Shown one piece after another: positions 1-7,252 of a stretch of 15,081 nucleotides of DNA (position 1 is its first letter; the number at the start of each line of letters is the position of its first letter). Both the position numbers and the translations under genes were made by a program. This DNA is from Bacillota bacterium (GTDB lineage: Bacteria; Bacillota; Clostridia; Lachnospirales; Lachnospiraceae), in assembly GCA_017861355.1 (NCBI GenBank), contig JAGFXQ010000037.1, forward strand, positions 1-15,081, given 5' to 3'. Under the pieces are notes generated by a model that ran no database searches, was not told the DNA's origin, and worked only from the letters and a program-made list of their open reading frames with translations.

Positions 1-2354
1 GCCAGTGCGACGATTCCGTCCATCTTCTTATTGCTGAGACCTCCGGCCATTTTCATGGAGCGAAGGGGCATCTCTAGAGCGGACTTTTCTACCATCAGAC
101 GCATTGTCGGATCATCGGTGGAATTTAGTATCTTTTTCATCGCTGCTTTGACTACCTTCAACAGAATTTTACCGATGAAGGTATCCTTGATGTCATCCAA
201 GGTGGAATCCATGGTGTAGGGTTTGCCTATGGCATCGGGTTTTGGTGTATAACCAAGCAGTTTGATAAACTGGTCGTCGCTGATACGAAGGGGAGCTACC
301 GGCTTCTGATATTGTGTCAGAGACTTATAATCTTCGGATAATAGTGATTCCTTTCCGTCACCGGTAAGAGTAACTTCAGTACTCATACGAAGCTCTGTGC
401 TGGAGGAACCGATCAGAAGCTGATAGCTTCCTCCCTCAATACACCAATCCTTTGCTTTGGTATTATAATAAGAAAAACTTCTCTTATCCAGTGTGATCTC
501 TATGGATCCGCTCTCACCTGCTTTCAGGAAGATCTTTGCGAACCCTTTTAATTCCTTCTCGGCACGGAAGATGGAGGAAGAATTGCAGTGAACATAGAGC
601 TGAACAATCTCAGCGCCTGCTTCTTTGCCGGTATTCGTAACATCGAGACGAACGTGGTAGAGATATGGCTCGGATGCTTCAACAGTCAGATTACTATACT
701 CGAAGGTAGTATAGGATAAGCCATAGCCAAAGGGGAAAGTAACAGCCTTCTTCACGGTGTCATAATAACGATAACCTACATAGATGCTTTCGCGGTACTG
801 AACTGACTTACTATTCCCCGGAAAATAAGCATTACTGGGAGTATCGTCAAGGGTAGCGGGGAAGGTCTCGGCCAGCTTACCGCTGGGGTTCACCTTACCG
901 AGAAGTAGATCTGCAGTTGCTGTACCGCCTGCCTGTCCGGCCAGATACATCAAGAGAATTCCCTTTACCTTGTCCCTCCAGGGCATAAGGATCGGTGCAC
1001 CTAATTGCAATACCACAATGGTATTCGGGTTCACAGCTGCAACAGCTTCAATTAGTTGGCTGTGGCTTTCCGGCATGGAGAGAGTGGTTCGGTCAAAGCC
1101 TTCGCTCTCATATTCGTCCGGAAGTCCGGCAAATACTATCGCAATATCGCTTTCCTTTGCTAAATTACGGGCGGCTTCAAGCTTCGCCTGTTCAAGCTGA
1201 CCCGTGCTCAGGCTGTAACCCTCCGCATAGGTAACATTGACGCCAGCAGTCTGTAACGCATCATAAGCATTGTCGAGATAGGCGGGATTGATACGGCTGC
1301 TTCCGGCTCCCTGATAACGAGGCTTCTTCGCCATCTCACCGATTATGGCTACCTTAGACGTAGGGCAGATTGGAAGCACTGAGTCCTTGTTCTGAAGTAA
1401 TACAGCAGATTTGGTTGCGATCTCACGAGCCAGAGTATTGTGCTCCGGATTGTCATTCTTTGGTGCTGTCTTTTGCTCCTGCCCCTTTAATATGAATTCG
1501 ATTACGCGCTGTGCGCATAGGTTGACTTCTTCGATTGATAAGCTGCCATTCTTTACAGCGGCAACAACTTCATTATCACTGTCTGCATTCGTTCCGGGCA
1601 TTTCAAGATCCATACCGGCACGTACATCGTCAACTCGGTTACCCGCAGCACCCCAGTCACTGACGACGATGCCATCAAAGCCCCATTCCTTGCGCAGAAT
1701 ATCGGTTAATATGTATTTGTTGGCACAAGCATAAGTGCCGTTGATTTTATTATAGCTTGCCATAACGGTCCAAGGCTGTGCTTTCTTAACTGCAGTCTCA
1801 AAGCCTGCCAGATAGATTTCCCGAAGTGCTCTTTCATCAACCTGAGCATCAACGGTCATTCTGCAAGCTTCCTGATTGTTTACCGCATAATGCTTCAAGG
1901 AAGTTCCGACATTTTTACTCTGAACACCTTGAATTAAGGCAGTGGCCATCTCGCCTGCCAGATAGGGATCTTCACTGAAATATTCAAAGTTACGTCCGCA
2001 TAAGGGACTGCGCTTAATGTTTACTCCCGGTCCAAGGATAGTTGCCACATCTTCGGTGATACATTTCTCACCGAGAGCCTGCCCCATTCGCTTCAGAAGC
2101 TCCGGGTCGAAGCTGCAGGCAGTTGCGCTTGCGGTAGGAAAGCTGGTAGAGGGAATGCTGTCGCTAAGACCCAGATGGTCAGAATTGCCTTCCTGCTTGC
2201 GTAATCCGTGAGGACCGTCTGTGATCATTATTGATTTTAACCCCAATCGGTCGATGCCCTTCAGACACCAGAAGTCCTTGCCGCTCAATAAACCGGCTTT
2301 CTCTTCCAAGGTCAGTACCTTAACCAGTTCACTTGCTTTTGCTTTGTAATCCAT
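1..2354 (-). CDS. Glycoside hydrolase family 3 beta-glucosidase (C-terminus cut by window edge)
   Basis: Probably hydrolyses beta-linked gluco-oligosaccharides or aryl-glucosides in the cytoplasm; no signal peptide is present. The reading frame is open for 784 codons and runs off the left edge without a stop. The N-terminal GH3 barrel shows ITDGPHGLR (about residues 44-52), GRNFEYFSEDP (120-130), LKHYAVNNQE (153-162) and the nucleophile motif GIVVSDWGA, with Asp233 as the predicted nucleophile. The alpha/beta sandwich domain follows, then a fibronectin-III-like domain with LDVTNTGKEAGAEIVQLYV. A further C-terminal stretch after the Fn3 domain continues past the edge, as in longer clostridial GH3 enzymes. 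The ATG at 2352-2354 has a CGGAGGAG ribosome site six bases upstream. It is divergent from an AraC regulator that may control it. Substrate specificity cannot be read from sequence; xylosidase or N-acetylglucosaminidase activity is less likely but not excluded. Confidence 0.93.
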   Translation of the reverse strand, partial: MDYKAKASELVKVLTLEEKAGLLSGKDFWCLKGIDRLGLKSIMITDGPHGLRKQEGNSDHLGLSDSIPSTSFPTASATACSFDPELLKRMGQALGEKCITEDVATILGPGVNIKRSPLCGRNFEYFSEDPYLAGEMATALIQGVQSKNVGTSLKHYAVNNQEACRMTVDAQVDERALREIYLAGFETAVKKAQPWTVMASYNKINGTYACANKYILTDILRKEWGFDGIVVSDWGAAGNRVDDVRAGMDLEMPGTNADSDNEVVAAVKNGSLSIEEVNLCAQRVIEFILKGQEQKTAPKNDNPEHNTLAREIATKSAVLLQNKDSVLPICPTSKVAIIGEMAKKPRYQGAGSSRINPAYLDNAYDALQTAGVNVTYAEGYSLSTGQLEQAKLEAARNLAKESDIAIVFAGLPDEYESEGFDRTTLSMPESHSQLIEAVAAVNPNTIVVLQLGAPILMPWRDKVKGILLMYLAGQAGGTATADLLLGKVNPSGKLAETFPATLDDTPSNAYFPGNSKSVQYRESIYVGYRYYDTVKKAVTFPFGYGLSYTTFEYSNLTVEASEPYLYHVRLDVTNTGKEAGAEIVQLYVHCNSSSIFRAEKELKGFAKIFLKAGESGSIEITLDKRSFSYYNTKAKDWCIEGGSYQLLIGSSSTELRMSTEVTLTGDGKESLLSEDYKSLTQYQKPVAPLRISDDQFIKLLGYTPKPDAIGKPYTMDSTLDDIKDTFIGKILLKVVKAAMKKILNSTDDPTMRLMVEKSALEMPLRSMKMAGGLSNKKMDGIVAL

Positions 2355-2594
2355 ATATTACTCCTCCGTTCATAATGAATACTGAAAGATTCAAATACCT
2401 CAATTCTATAATAGCAAAAAAACTGGAATTGACTATCTTGATTTTAAGATGATTGTAATACTTTTAATATTTTTTGTTGCTGTCAGAATATGCTTATGAT
2501 ATGCTGATTACAATAGAAAACAAGCATGGTTGCTGTAATGCATGGAACTGCTTCAAGGTTTATTATTGGATTTAATTTTGAAAGGTTGGACTTT
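2355..2594. promoter_or_regulatory. Divergent intergenic region between GH3 enzyme and AraC regulator
   Basis: This 240-base AT-rich gap must carry the promoters of both divergent genes. On the minus strand I see the GH3 ribosome site at 2361-2368 and an AT-rich TATTATAGA-like stretch near 2410 that could be a -10. On the plus strand TTGTTG (2474-2479) and TATGAT (2495-2500) are a weak promoter candidate with a short 15-base spacer. I see no clear catabolite-response (cre) site and no convincing AraC direct repeat. The assignments of individual boxes are tentative. Confidence 0.4.
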
Positions 2595-3416
2595 ATGAAG
2601 GTTGCTTTTGACACGAAGACAATGAAGTCAATGGAATATAAGGAGGCCCCCAAGGATATTGTATCCGCTTATCGACAAGCGATGTTCGATCAGCGTGAGA
2701 TCCCGGATTCAACAATCCAGTACCGTATGGAGGCGAAGCTCTATAACTGTATCCGGCAGGGTGAGCCGGAGAAGCTGGAAGAGTGTCTTCTGGAACTTAG
2801 TGAGGGTGATCGTATGATGGGGTGCATGTCTAAGGATCCAATACGTCAGACACAATATGCCTTTATCTCGGGTTTGACATTGGCAACGAGAAGTGCCATT
2901 GAAGGGGGATTACCGGAGATGGAAGCCTATAATCTGAGTGATGTCTATGCGCAGAAGGCGGATACGAGTAAGCGCATCGAAGATATATTACAACTATTTG
3001 CTGTAAGCTATTATGATTTTGCAAAGCGCGTACGCGATGGGAAGATGAGAAAGAGATATTCTTATCCGGTGTCCTTGTGTATCTCTTATATCATGGATCA
3101 TCTGCACTATCGGATTACGCTTGGAGAGATGGCAAAGCTTTGTAATCTGACACCACAATATCTATCGTTATTATTTCATAAGGAGACCGGCAAAACCATA
3201 ACGGATTATATTATGTACGAGAAGCTGGAGACAGCAAAACAGATGATTACTTTTTCGGAACATACTCTGTTGGAGATCGCAAGTTATCTTGGATTTAGCT
3301 CTCACTCCGGTTTTACTGCGCATTTTCGAAAAGCTTATGGTATCACACCCAGAGAATACCGTAACAGTTCCAGAACCAATTCTCCAAAGTCATATTCAGA
3401 AGAGTATCCTTCCTAA
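2595..3416 (+). CDS. AraC/XylS-family transcriptional regulator
   Basis: DNA-binding regulator, 273 residues from the ATG at 2595. The C-terminal AraC domain occupies about residues 155-256. It has two helix-turn-helix units: ITLGEMAKLCNLTPQYLSLLF (first HTH, about 174-194) and LLEIASYLGFSSHSGFTAHFRKAYGITPREYR (second HTH and signature, about 225-256). The N-terminal half contains RQTQYAFISGLTLATRSAIEGGLPEMEAYNLSD (about 84-116). That segment is typical of the AraC subgroup in Firmicutes that includes regulators of YSIRK-type surface proteins; there is no cupin arabinose-binding fold. An in-frame ATG at 2526 would add 23 residues but has no ribosome site, whereas GAAAGG (2580-2585) precedes 2595, so I prefer the latter. 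Divergence from the GH3 gene suggests it activates that gene in response to a sugar. The ligand is unknown. Confidence 0.88.
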   Translation: MKVAFDTKTMKSMEYKEAPKDIVSAYRQAMFDQREIPDSTIQYRMEAKLYNCIRQGEPEKLEECLLELSEGDRMMGCMSKDPIRQTQYAFISGLTLATRSAIEGGLPEMEAYNLSDVYAQKADTSKRIEDILQLFAVSYYDFAKRVRDGKMRKRYSYPVSLCISYIMDHLHYRITLGEMAKLCNLTPQYLSLLFHKETGKTITDYIMYEKLETAKQMITFSEHTLLEIASYLGFSSHSGFTAHFRKAYGITPREYRNSSRTNSPKSYSEEYPS

Positions 3417-3446
3417 CTTTTGGCAATACTAACGGTGAAAGTTAGT
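3413..3446 (+). other. Alternative hairpins at the AraC gene stop codon
   Basis: CTAACTTT (3413-3420, overlapping the stop codon) can pair with AAAGTTAG (3438-3445). ACTAAC (3428-3433) can instead pair with GTTAGT (3441-3446) across a 7-base loop. The two structures are mutually exclusive. No run of T follows, so this is at best a weak terminator or an RNA structure between the regulator and the DUF2680 gene. Chance pairing is possible. Confidence 0.3.
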
Positions 3447-3484
3447 TCCCTGTTTATTGTTTATTGAGAAAGTGAGGGAGCTGA

Positions 3485-3889
3485 ATGTTAAGAACGCGAT
3501 TATTTGGATTAGCTGTTACCGCAGTGGTAGCAGTGGTAGGAATTAGTCCGGTTACTGCTTTGGCGGCTGCAACGGATACGCAGACATTGGAGATGTCTGA
3601 GAAGGATAAAGATCATAAAGGCAACCGAGCACTCTTCGAGGAGAAGATGAACAATGCCATCAAGAAATGGAATACTTTGACGACTAACCAGAAGAAGGAT
3701 GTTTATGCCCTGCTGGAAAATGAGATAAAAGCACACAACAAAACATTAGATAAGCTTGTAGAACTTGGTGTAATAGCAAAGGAAGATGCGAGTCTGATGA
3801 AACAGGAGCGTATGGATCGTTTCACCAAGCTCAGGGAAAGCGGGGAGTTTCCGTTATTGAAGCCTAAGGGCAATAAGAGGAACAAATAA
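3485..3889 (+). CDS. Small secreted DUF2680 (YckD-like) protein
   Basis: 134-residue secreted protein of unknown function. Residues 1-28 form a Sec signal peptide: Arg3 and Arg5, a hydrophobic core of Ala and Val, and a likely cleavage after ALA (about residue 27). The mature part is highly charged. It contains MNNAIKKWNTLTTNQKKDVYALL (about 55-77) followed by LDKLVELGVIAKEDASLMKQ (about 88-107), the helix-turn-helix pattern of the DUF2680 family, where 'LT..QK' and 'ELGVI..E.A' are conserved. The C-terminus is basic (KPKGNKRNK). A GAGGGAG ribosome site (3474-3480) sits four bases before the ATG. It lies 68 bases after the AraC gene, so it could be cotranscribed with it; I see no clear promoter of its own. 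The family has no established biochemical role; an envelope function is inferred only from the signal peptide. Confidence 0.8.
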   Translation: MLRTRLFGLAVTAVVAVVGISPVTALAAATDTQTLEMSEKDKDHKGNRALFEEKMNNAIKKWNTLTTNQKKDVYALLENEIKAHNKTLDKLVELGVIAKEDASLMKQERMDRFTKLRESGEFPLLKPKGNKRNK

Positions 3890-3956
3890 TAGGTGTTATC
3901 AGAAAAGTAGCGATTGATATAGCAACAAACAGGATCTAACTTTCAAATAATATATA

Positions 3957-4021
3957 ACGGGCTGTTGCAAATTCAAAATAGTAACCACTATGAGTTAATA
4001 TTTTGTTTTGCAACAGCCCGT
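3957..4021. terminator. Long bidirectional hairpin terminator with GGGCTGTTGCAAA arms
   Basis: A 15-bp perfect stem pairs 3957-3971 (ACGGGCTGTTGCAAA) with 4007-4021 (TTTGCAACAGCCCGT). An inner stem pairs CAAAATA and TAAC (3974-3980, 3982-3985) with GTTA and TATTTTG (3994-3997, 3999-4005) around an 8-base loop, with one mismatch. The whole 65 bases fold into one long rod. It begins three bases beyond the stop codon of the minus-strand MATE gene and lies downstream of the plus-strand DUF2680 gene, so it serves two convergent transcripts. AT-rich tracts flank both sides. Its arms resemble those of the terminator at 12639-12686. Confidence 0.88.
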
Positions 4022-4024
4022 ATA

Positions 4025-5386
4025 TTATCTCGTCACATTCCGAACCCATTTCATAGACTTATATCTCCAAGTCGTCAGCGGAATCTTAATAATCTCATCA
4101 CTCATCAGAATGACATATACCACAGGCACCGGTAGATGGAAGACGAAGGCGGCAAGTGCACCAAGTAGGATGGAACCACACCACATCGTGGTTGCATCTA
4201 AGAATAAGCCGAAGTTCGTATCGCCACCGGCGCGGAACACTCCAACTACCAGTGTGGTGTTGAAGGCCTGACCGATCGCAAAGTAGGTCATGACGATCAT
4301 CATGACACCGAGATAATTCCTTGCTTCATCACTTAAGGAGAGTGTCTGTCTTGCGATCTGGGAAGCAATCAGAATCACACCGGCACCAATGATACCCAAT
4401 ATAATCGTGAGGCGGACGAAGCGTTTGGCATATAGCTTAGCCTGCTCCTCTTTTCCTTCGCCCAGAGCTTTTCCGACGATGATGGCGGTGGCATTCGCTA
4501 CGCCGAAGGCAACAATCATCGCCAGCTGTCGTGTAACCTGGGTTACGGAATTGGCAGCAACGACGGATTTGCCGAGATGACCGATAATAGCGGCATTTAC
4601 GCTGGTTCCGGTTCCCCAGATCAATTCGTTCAGCATAACCGGAATGGAGTATTTCAGAAAGTCCCGGAATAACAGCTTGTCATGAACGAATAGATCCTTC
4701 ATATGAAAATGTATTGTCTTATTCTTAAAGATAGCATAGAACACTACAATAACGAGCTCCAGCATACGGGCAATTAAGGTGGCCAGTGCTGCTCCGCGGA
4801 TGCCCATCGGCTCCAGGCCAAGCAAACCGAAGATGAAGATGGCATTCAGAATTACATTGGTAATTAGAGAGGCCAAGTATACAATTGTTGCGATGATTAC
4901 TCGCTCTACGCTTCGCATAATGTTCAGATAGATCATGGTCATGGCCATGAATACATAGGAAAATGCCATGATTCTAAGATAATCGGCACCCTGCGCTATG
5001 ACATCTGCCTCGTTGGAGAAGATATGCATCACTGGGACCGGAAAGAGCAGTACTATAATCGTGAATAATATGGCAACACCCAAGGCGATACGCATCGTAA
5101 TACCAAGAATCTTTTCGATGGTTCGCACATCCTTCTTCCCCCAATACTGTGCGGTGAGAACTGCTGCACCGGAGGTAAGTCCGAAGAGAATGAGGGTCAT
5201 AATGAACTGCACCTGTCCGGCAAGGGAAGAAGCGGACAAGGAGGTCTCGCTTACCTTGCCTAACATAACCACATCAGCAGTAGATACACCGACGTTAATC
5301 AGGTTCTGTAGTGCCATGGGCAACACAAGGGAAAATACCAGTTTATAAAAGCTTCTTCTTTCATCTCGTTCTGAGTGATTTGTCAT
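4025..5386 (-). CDS. MATE-family multidrug efflux transporter (NorM-like)
   Basis: 453-residue inner membrane antiporter, predicted to export cationic drugs or other toxic compounds using a Na+ or H+ gradient. It has two homologous six-helix MATE lobes, giving twelve predicted transmembrane segments. The N-lobe starts FYKLVFSLVLPMALQNLI (about residues 13-30) and shows VSTADVVMLGKV (34-45). The conserved Asn of helix 5 is in ITNVILNAIFIFG. The C-lobe begins at LLFRDFLKYSIPVMLNELIW. The length matches the family. Start ATG at 5384-5386 with GGGAGG eight bases upstream. It is transcribed away from a second MATE gene and ends three bases before a strong hairpin terminator, so it is a single-gene unit. 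The substrate cannot be predicted. Confidence 0.92.
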   Translation of the reverse strand: MTNHSERDERRSFYKLVFSLVLPMALQNLINVGVSTADVVMLGKVSETSLSASSLAGQVQFIMTLILFGLTSGAAVLTAQYWGKKDVRTIEKILGITMRIALGVAILFTIIVLLFPVPVMHIFSNEADVIAQGADYLRIMAFSYVFMAMTMIYLNIMRSVERVIIATIVYLASLITNVILNAIFIFGLLGLEPMGIRGAALATLIARMLELVIVVFYAIFKNKTIHFHMKDLFVHDKLLFRDFLKYSIPVMLNELIWGTGTSVNAAIIGHLGKSVVAANSVTQVTRQLAMIVAFGVANATAIIVGKALGEGKEEQAKLYAKRFVRLTIILGIIGAGVILIASQIARQTLSLSDEARNYLGVMMIVMTYFAIGQAFNTTLVVGVFRAGGDTNFGLFLDATTMWCGSILLGALAAFVFHLPVPVVYVILMSDEIIKIPLTTWRYKSMKWVRNVTR

Positions 5387-5594
5387 GATGATATCCTCCC
5401 GTTTATTACAAAGTATCCTTAACTGTATCTAAGCCTTATCCATTGTAAAGTAGCATTTCTTCAGGGAAAAGTCAATCGGAAGTTCCCTATATTCAAGGCG
5501 TTTCAAAGCTTGTGATTGACTATAATCCGAAAACGTTCTAGAATGATAGGACATAGAAAAGCCGTAAAATCTTAAGAAAGAAAAGGACCTAAGT
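5387..5594. promoter_or_regulatory. Divergent MATE promoter region with mirrored -35 elements
   Basis: For the plus-strand gene, TTGACT (5516-5521) and TAGAAT (5539-5544) are 17 bases apart, a strong sigma-A promoter. The octamer GATTGACT containing its -35 box (5514-5521) recurs inverted at 5470-5477 as AGTCAATC. That places a second TTGACT on the minus strand facing the other MATE gene. The matching minus-strand -10 is weaker: TACTTT at 5447-5452 with 17-base spacing, or TACAAT at 5442-5447. Between the two octamers is an imperfect dyad, CAAGGC...GCTTG (about 5495-5512). The symmetry could be an operator for a shared regulator or may simply reflect back-to-back promoters. Confidence 0.6.
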
Positions 5595-6947
5595 ATGTAT
5601 GAACAGAAAAACCTGTCCAAGGGAAATGTTGCAAAGCAGCTCATTATATTTGCCATCCCATTTGTGATATCGAACATAATTCAAACACTGTACAGTGTTG
5701 CCGACATGGTGATTGTTGGACAATTTAATGGTACCGCTAGCATGTCCGGAGTAAATATAGGTGGACAGGTGACCATGTTAATGATGAATGTAGCAATGGG
5801 AATCAGTACTGGTGCGACGATCATGATAGCACAGTCAGTAGGTGCAGAGAAGACAAAGAAGTTGCAGAGTATCATCGGAACGTTGCTTACCGCATTGATG
5901 ATAGCAGCAATTGTGCTGACCGCGTTGATGATGATCTTTAAGGATCCGATACTAACCCTGATACATACGCCGAAGGAATCCTTTGATGAAGCAAGCATCT
6001 ATCTGATGGTTACTGCACTTGGTACAGTATTTATCTTTGGATATAATGCCTTAAGCGCAATCATGCGTGGGATGGGAGACAGCAAGACACCTTTGTATTT
6101 TGTAGCAATTGCATGCGCTGTGAATGTTGTACTTGATCTGCTTCTTGTTGGAGGCTTTCACCAGGGGGCTTTTGGAGCGGCTGTTGCTACGATTATTTCC
6201 CAAGCAATCAGTATGATTCTGTGTGTTATTTATCTCCGCAGAAGAAAATTTGTTTTTGATTTCAATTTTAAATCCTTCCGAGTTGATCTTCAGCAACTGG
6301 AAAGTTTACTAAAGCTCGGCATCCCGCTTACAATACAGAACCTAATCAGTAATCTGTCCTTTCTATTCATGACAGCATTGGTTAACAATATGGGCGTTAC
6401 CGCCTCGGCAGCCGTAGGTGCTGTTGGTAAATATAATGGATTTGCCATCCTTCCCGCGATTGCGATGAATGCAGCTGTATCTGCTATGGTGGCGCAGAAT
6501 ATCGGCGCAGAGAGGGAGGATCGTGCAATCAAGACCATGCTCACCGGAATGGGGCTGGCCTATGCTATTTCAATTCCGATTTTTGCTCTTACAACCTTGT
6601 TTCCGCAAGAAGTACTTCGAATGTTCTCCACAGACGCGGAACTGATCGCAGTGGGTGTTCCTTACCTTAGAGTGTTCTCCTTTGATTACCTTCTGGTGCC
6701 GATCGCGTTCTGTCTCATCGGATTCAACATCGGAACAGGTCATACAACTTTTTCCTTGTTCAGCAATGTCATGTCAGCTATTGTAATCCGTATTCCGATG
6801 GCATATCTTCTGAGTGAAGTAGCTGGTCTGGGATTGCGAGGAGTCGGACTTGCGGTTCCTCTTGCTACGGCTACGACGATTCTGTTGAGTGTTTGGTTCT
6901 TTTTCTCGGGTCGATGGAAGAAGAGAACAGTTCGGCTAGAAGAGTAA
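5595..6947 (+). CDS. MATE-family efflux transporter
   Basis: 450-residue polytopic membrane exporter with twelve predicted helices. The N-lobe starts VAKQLIIFAIPFVISNIIQ (about residues 12-30) followed by LYSVADMVIVGQF (32-44). RGMGDSKTPLYF (158-169) and NVVLDLLLV (177-185) are typical of the clostridial MATE subgroup annotated as Na+-driven drug export proteins. The C-lobe starts LLKLGIPLTIQNLISN and carries GFNIGTGHTTFS near helix 10. The C-terminus is basic (RWKKRTVRLEE). Start ATG 5595 with AAAGGA at 5582-5587. It is only distantly similar to the divergent MATE neighbour, so this is not a recent tandem duplication. A strong promoter lies at 5516-5544. No terminator is evident after the stop. 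Confidence 0.92.
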   Translation: MYEQKNLSKGNVAKQLIIFAIPFVISNIIQTLYSVADMVIVGQFNGTASMSGVNIGGQVTMLMMNVAMGISTGATIMIAQSVGAEKTKKLQSIIGTLLTALMIAAIVLTALMMIFKDPILTLIHTPKESFDEASIYLMVTALGTVFIFGYNALSAIMRGMGDSKTPLYFVAIACAVNVVLDLLLVGGFHQGAFGAAVATIISQAISMILCVIYLRRRKFVFDFNFKSFRVDLQQLESLLKLGIPLTIQNLISNLSFLFMTALVNNMGVTASAAVGAVGKYNGFAILPAIAMNAAVSAMVAQNIGAEREDRAIKTMLTGMGLAYAISIPIFALTTLFPQEVLRMFSTDAELIAVGVPYLRVFSFDYLLVPIAFCLIGFNIGTGHTTFSLFSNVMSAIVIRIPMAYLLSEVAGLGLRGVGLAVPLATATTILLSVWFFFSGRWKKRTVRLEE

Positions 6948-7097
6948 GTTAGGGGGGACCGGTTCGACTAAAGGTGACAATAATTTCAAGTTTTGCACAA
7001 TGCCAAGCATTATTCCTATCAGATTTATATGATATGCACAAATGCGTATATTCCGAAGAGAAAAGAGTAGCCATTTTCACTATTTTTCTAAAAAATG

Positions 7098-7126
7098 TTT
7101 TCAAATCGCATAATTCGTGTTATACT
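7098..7126 (+). promoter_or_regulatory. Sigma-A promoter of the ndh2 operon
   Basis: TTTTCA (7098-7103) and TATACT (7121-7126) are separated by exactly 17 bases, and TG at 7118-7119 adds an extended -10 (TGnTATACT). Transcription would begin near 7133 and give a leader of about 120 bases before ndh2. The 305-base gap 6948-7252 holds this promoter, the Rex-type site and a palindrome cluster. I see nothing supportable in 6948-7097, and in particular no clear terminator for the MATE gene. Confidence 0.75.
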
Positions 7127-7181
7127 AACTTAAGATAATGTAACTTGGACTTATAGGGTTACTTCATAATTGTGAAAAAGA

Positions 7182-7199
7182 TTGTTACAAACTTAACAA
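7182..7199. promoter_or_regulatory. Predicted Rex operator
   Basis: The 18-mer TTGTTACAAACTTAACAA matches the clostridial Rex consensus TTGTTAANNNNTTAACAA at 13 of the 14 specified positions, with C for A at position 7 the only difference. Rex is a repressor that leaves DNA when NADH/NAD+ is high, and ndh is a classical Rex target in Bacillus. The site is about 50-67 bases downstream of the predicted start of transcription and 53 bases before the ndh2 start codon. It would therefore act as a roadblock, or an undetected nearer promoter exists. A partial half-site TTGTGA lies at 7170-7175. Confidence 0.7.
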
Positions 7200-7200
7200 A

Positions 7201-7233
7201 TACAAACACGAAAATTTTCGTACAAAATTTGTA
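7201..7233. repeat. Nested palindromes in the ndh2 leader
   Basis: ACGAAAATTTTCGT (7208-7221) is a perfect 14-base palindrome. It abuts TACAAAATTTGTA (7221-7233), a perfect dyad around a central A. TACAAA at 7201-7206 can also pair with TTTGTA at 7228-7233. The cluster lies between the Rex-type site and the ribosome site (AAGGAG, 7242-7247). It could be an extra operator or an RNA structure. The AT richness raises the chance of coincidence. Confidence 0.5.
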
Positions 7234-7252
7234 TTAATAGTAAGGAGCAGAC

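Noticed and set aside
2526..2594. Upstream ATG at 2526 for the AraC gene, adding 23 residues
   Set aside because: No ribosome site precedes it and the extra residues are not family-like; GAAAGG supports the ATG at 2595.
3957..4021. IS6-family insertion sequence end, because of CTGTTGCAAA
   Set aside because: No transposase, no second IS end at a suitable distance and no target duplication; the hairpin position just after a stop codon fits a terminator.
5528..5541. Possible catabolite-response (cre) site CGAAAACGTTCTAG in the MATE promoter spacer
   Set aside because: It agrees with a cre-like core in only about 10 of 14 positions and the gene is not an obvious carbon-control target.
6948..7097. 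Short dyads (ACCGGT; AATGC-CAA-GCATT) after the second MATE gene
   Set aside because: Stems are five or six bases with no T-run; not supportable as a terminator.
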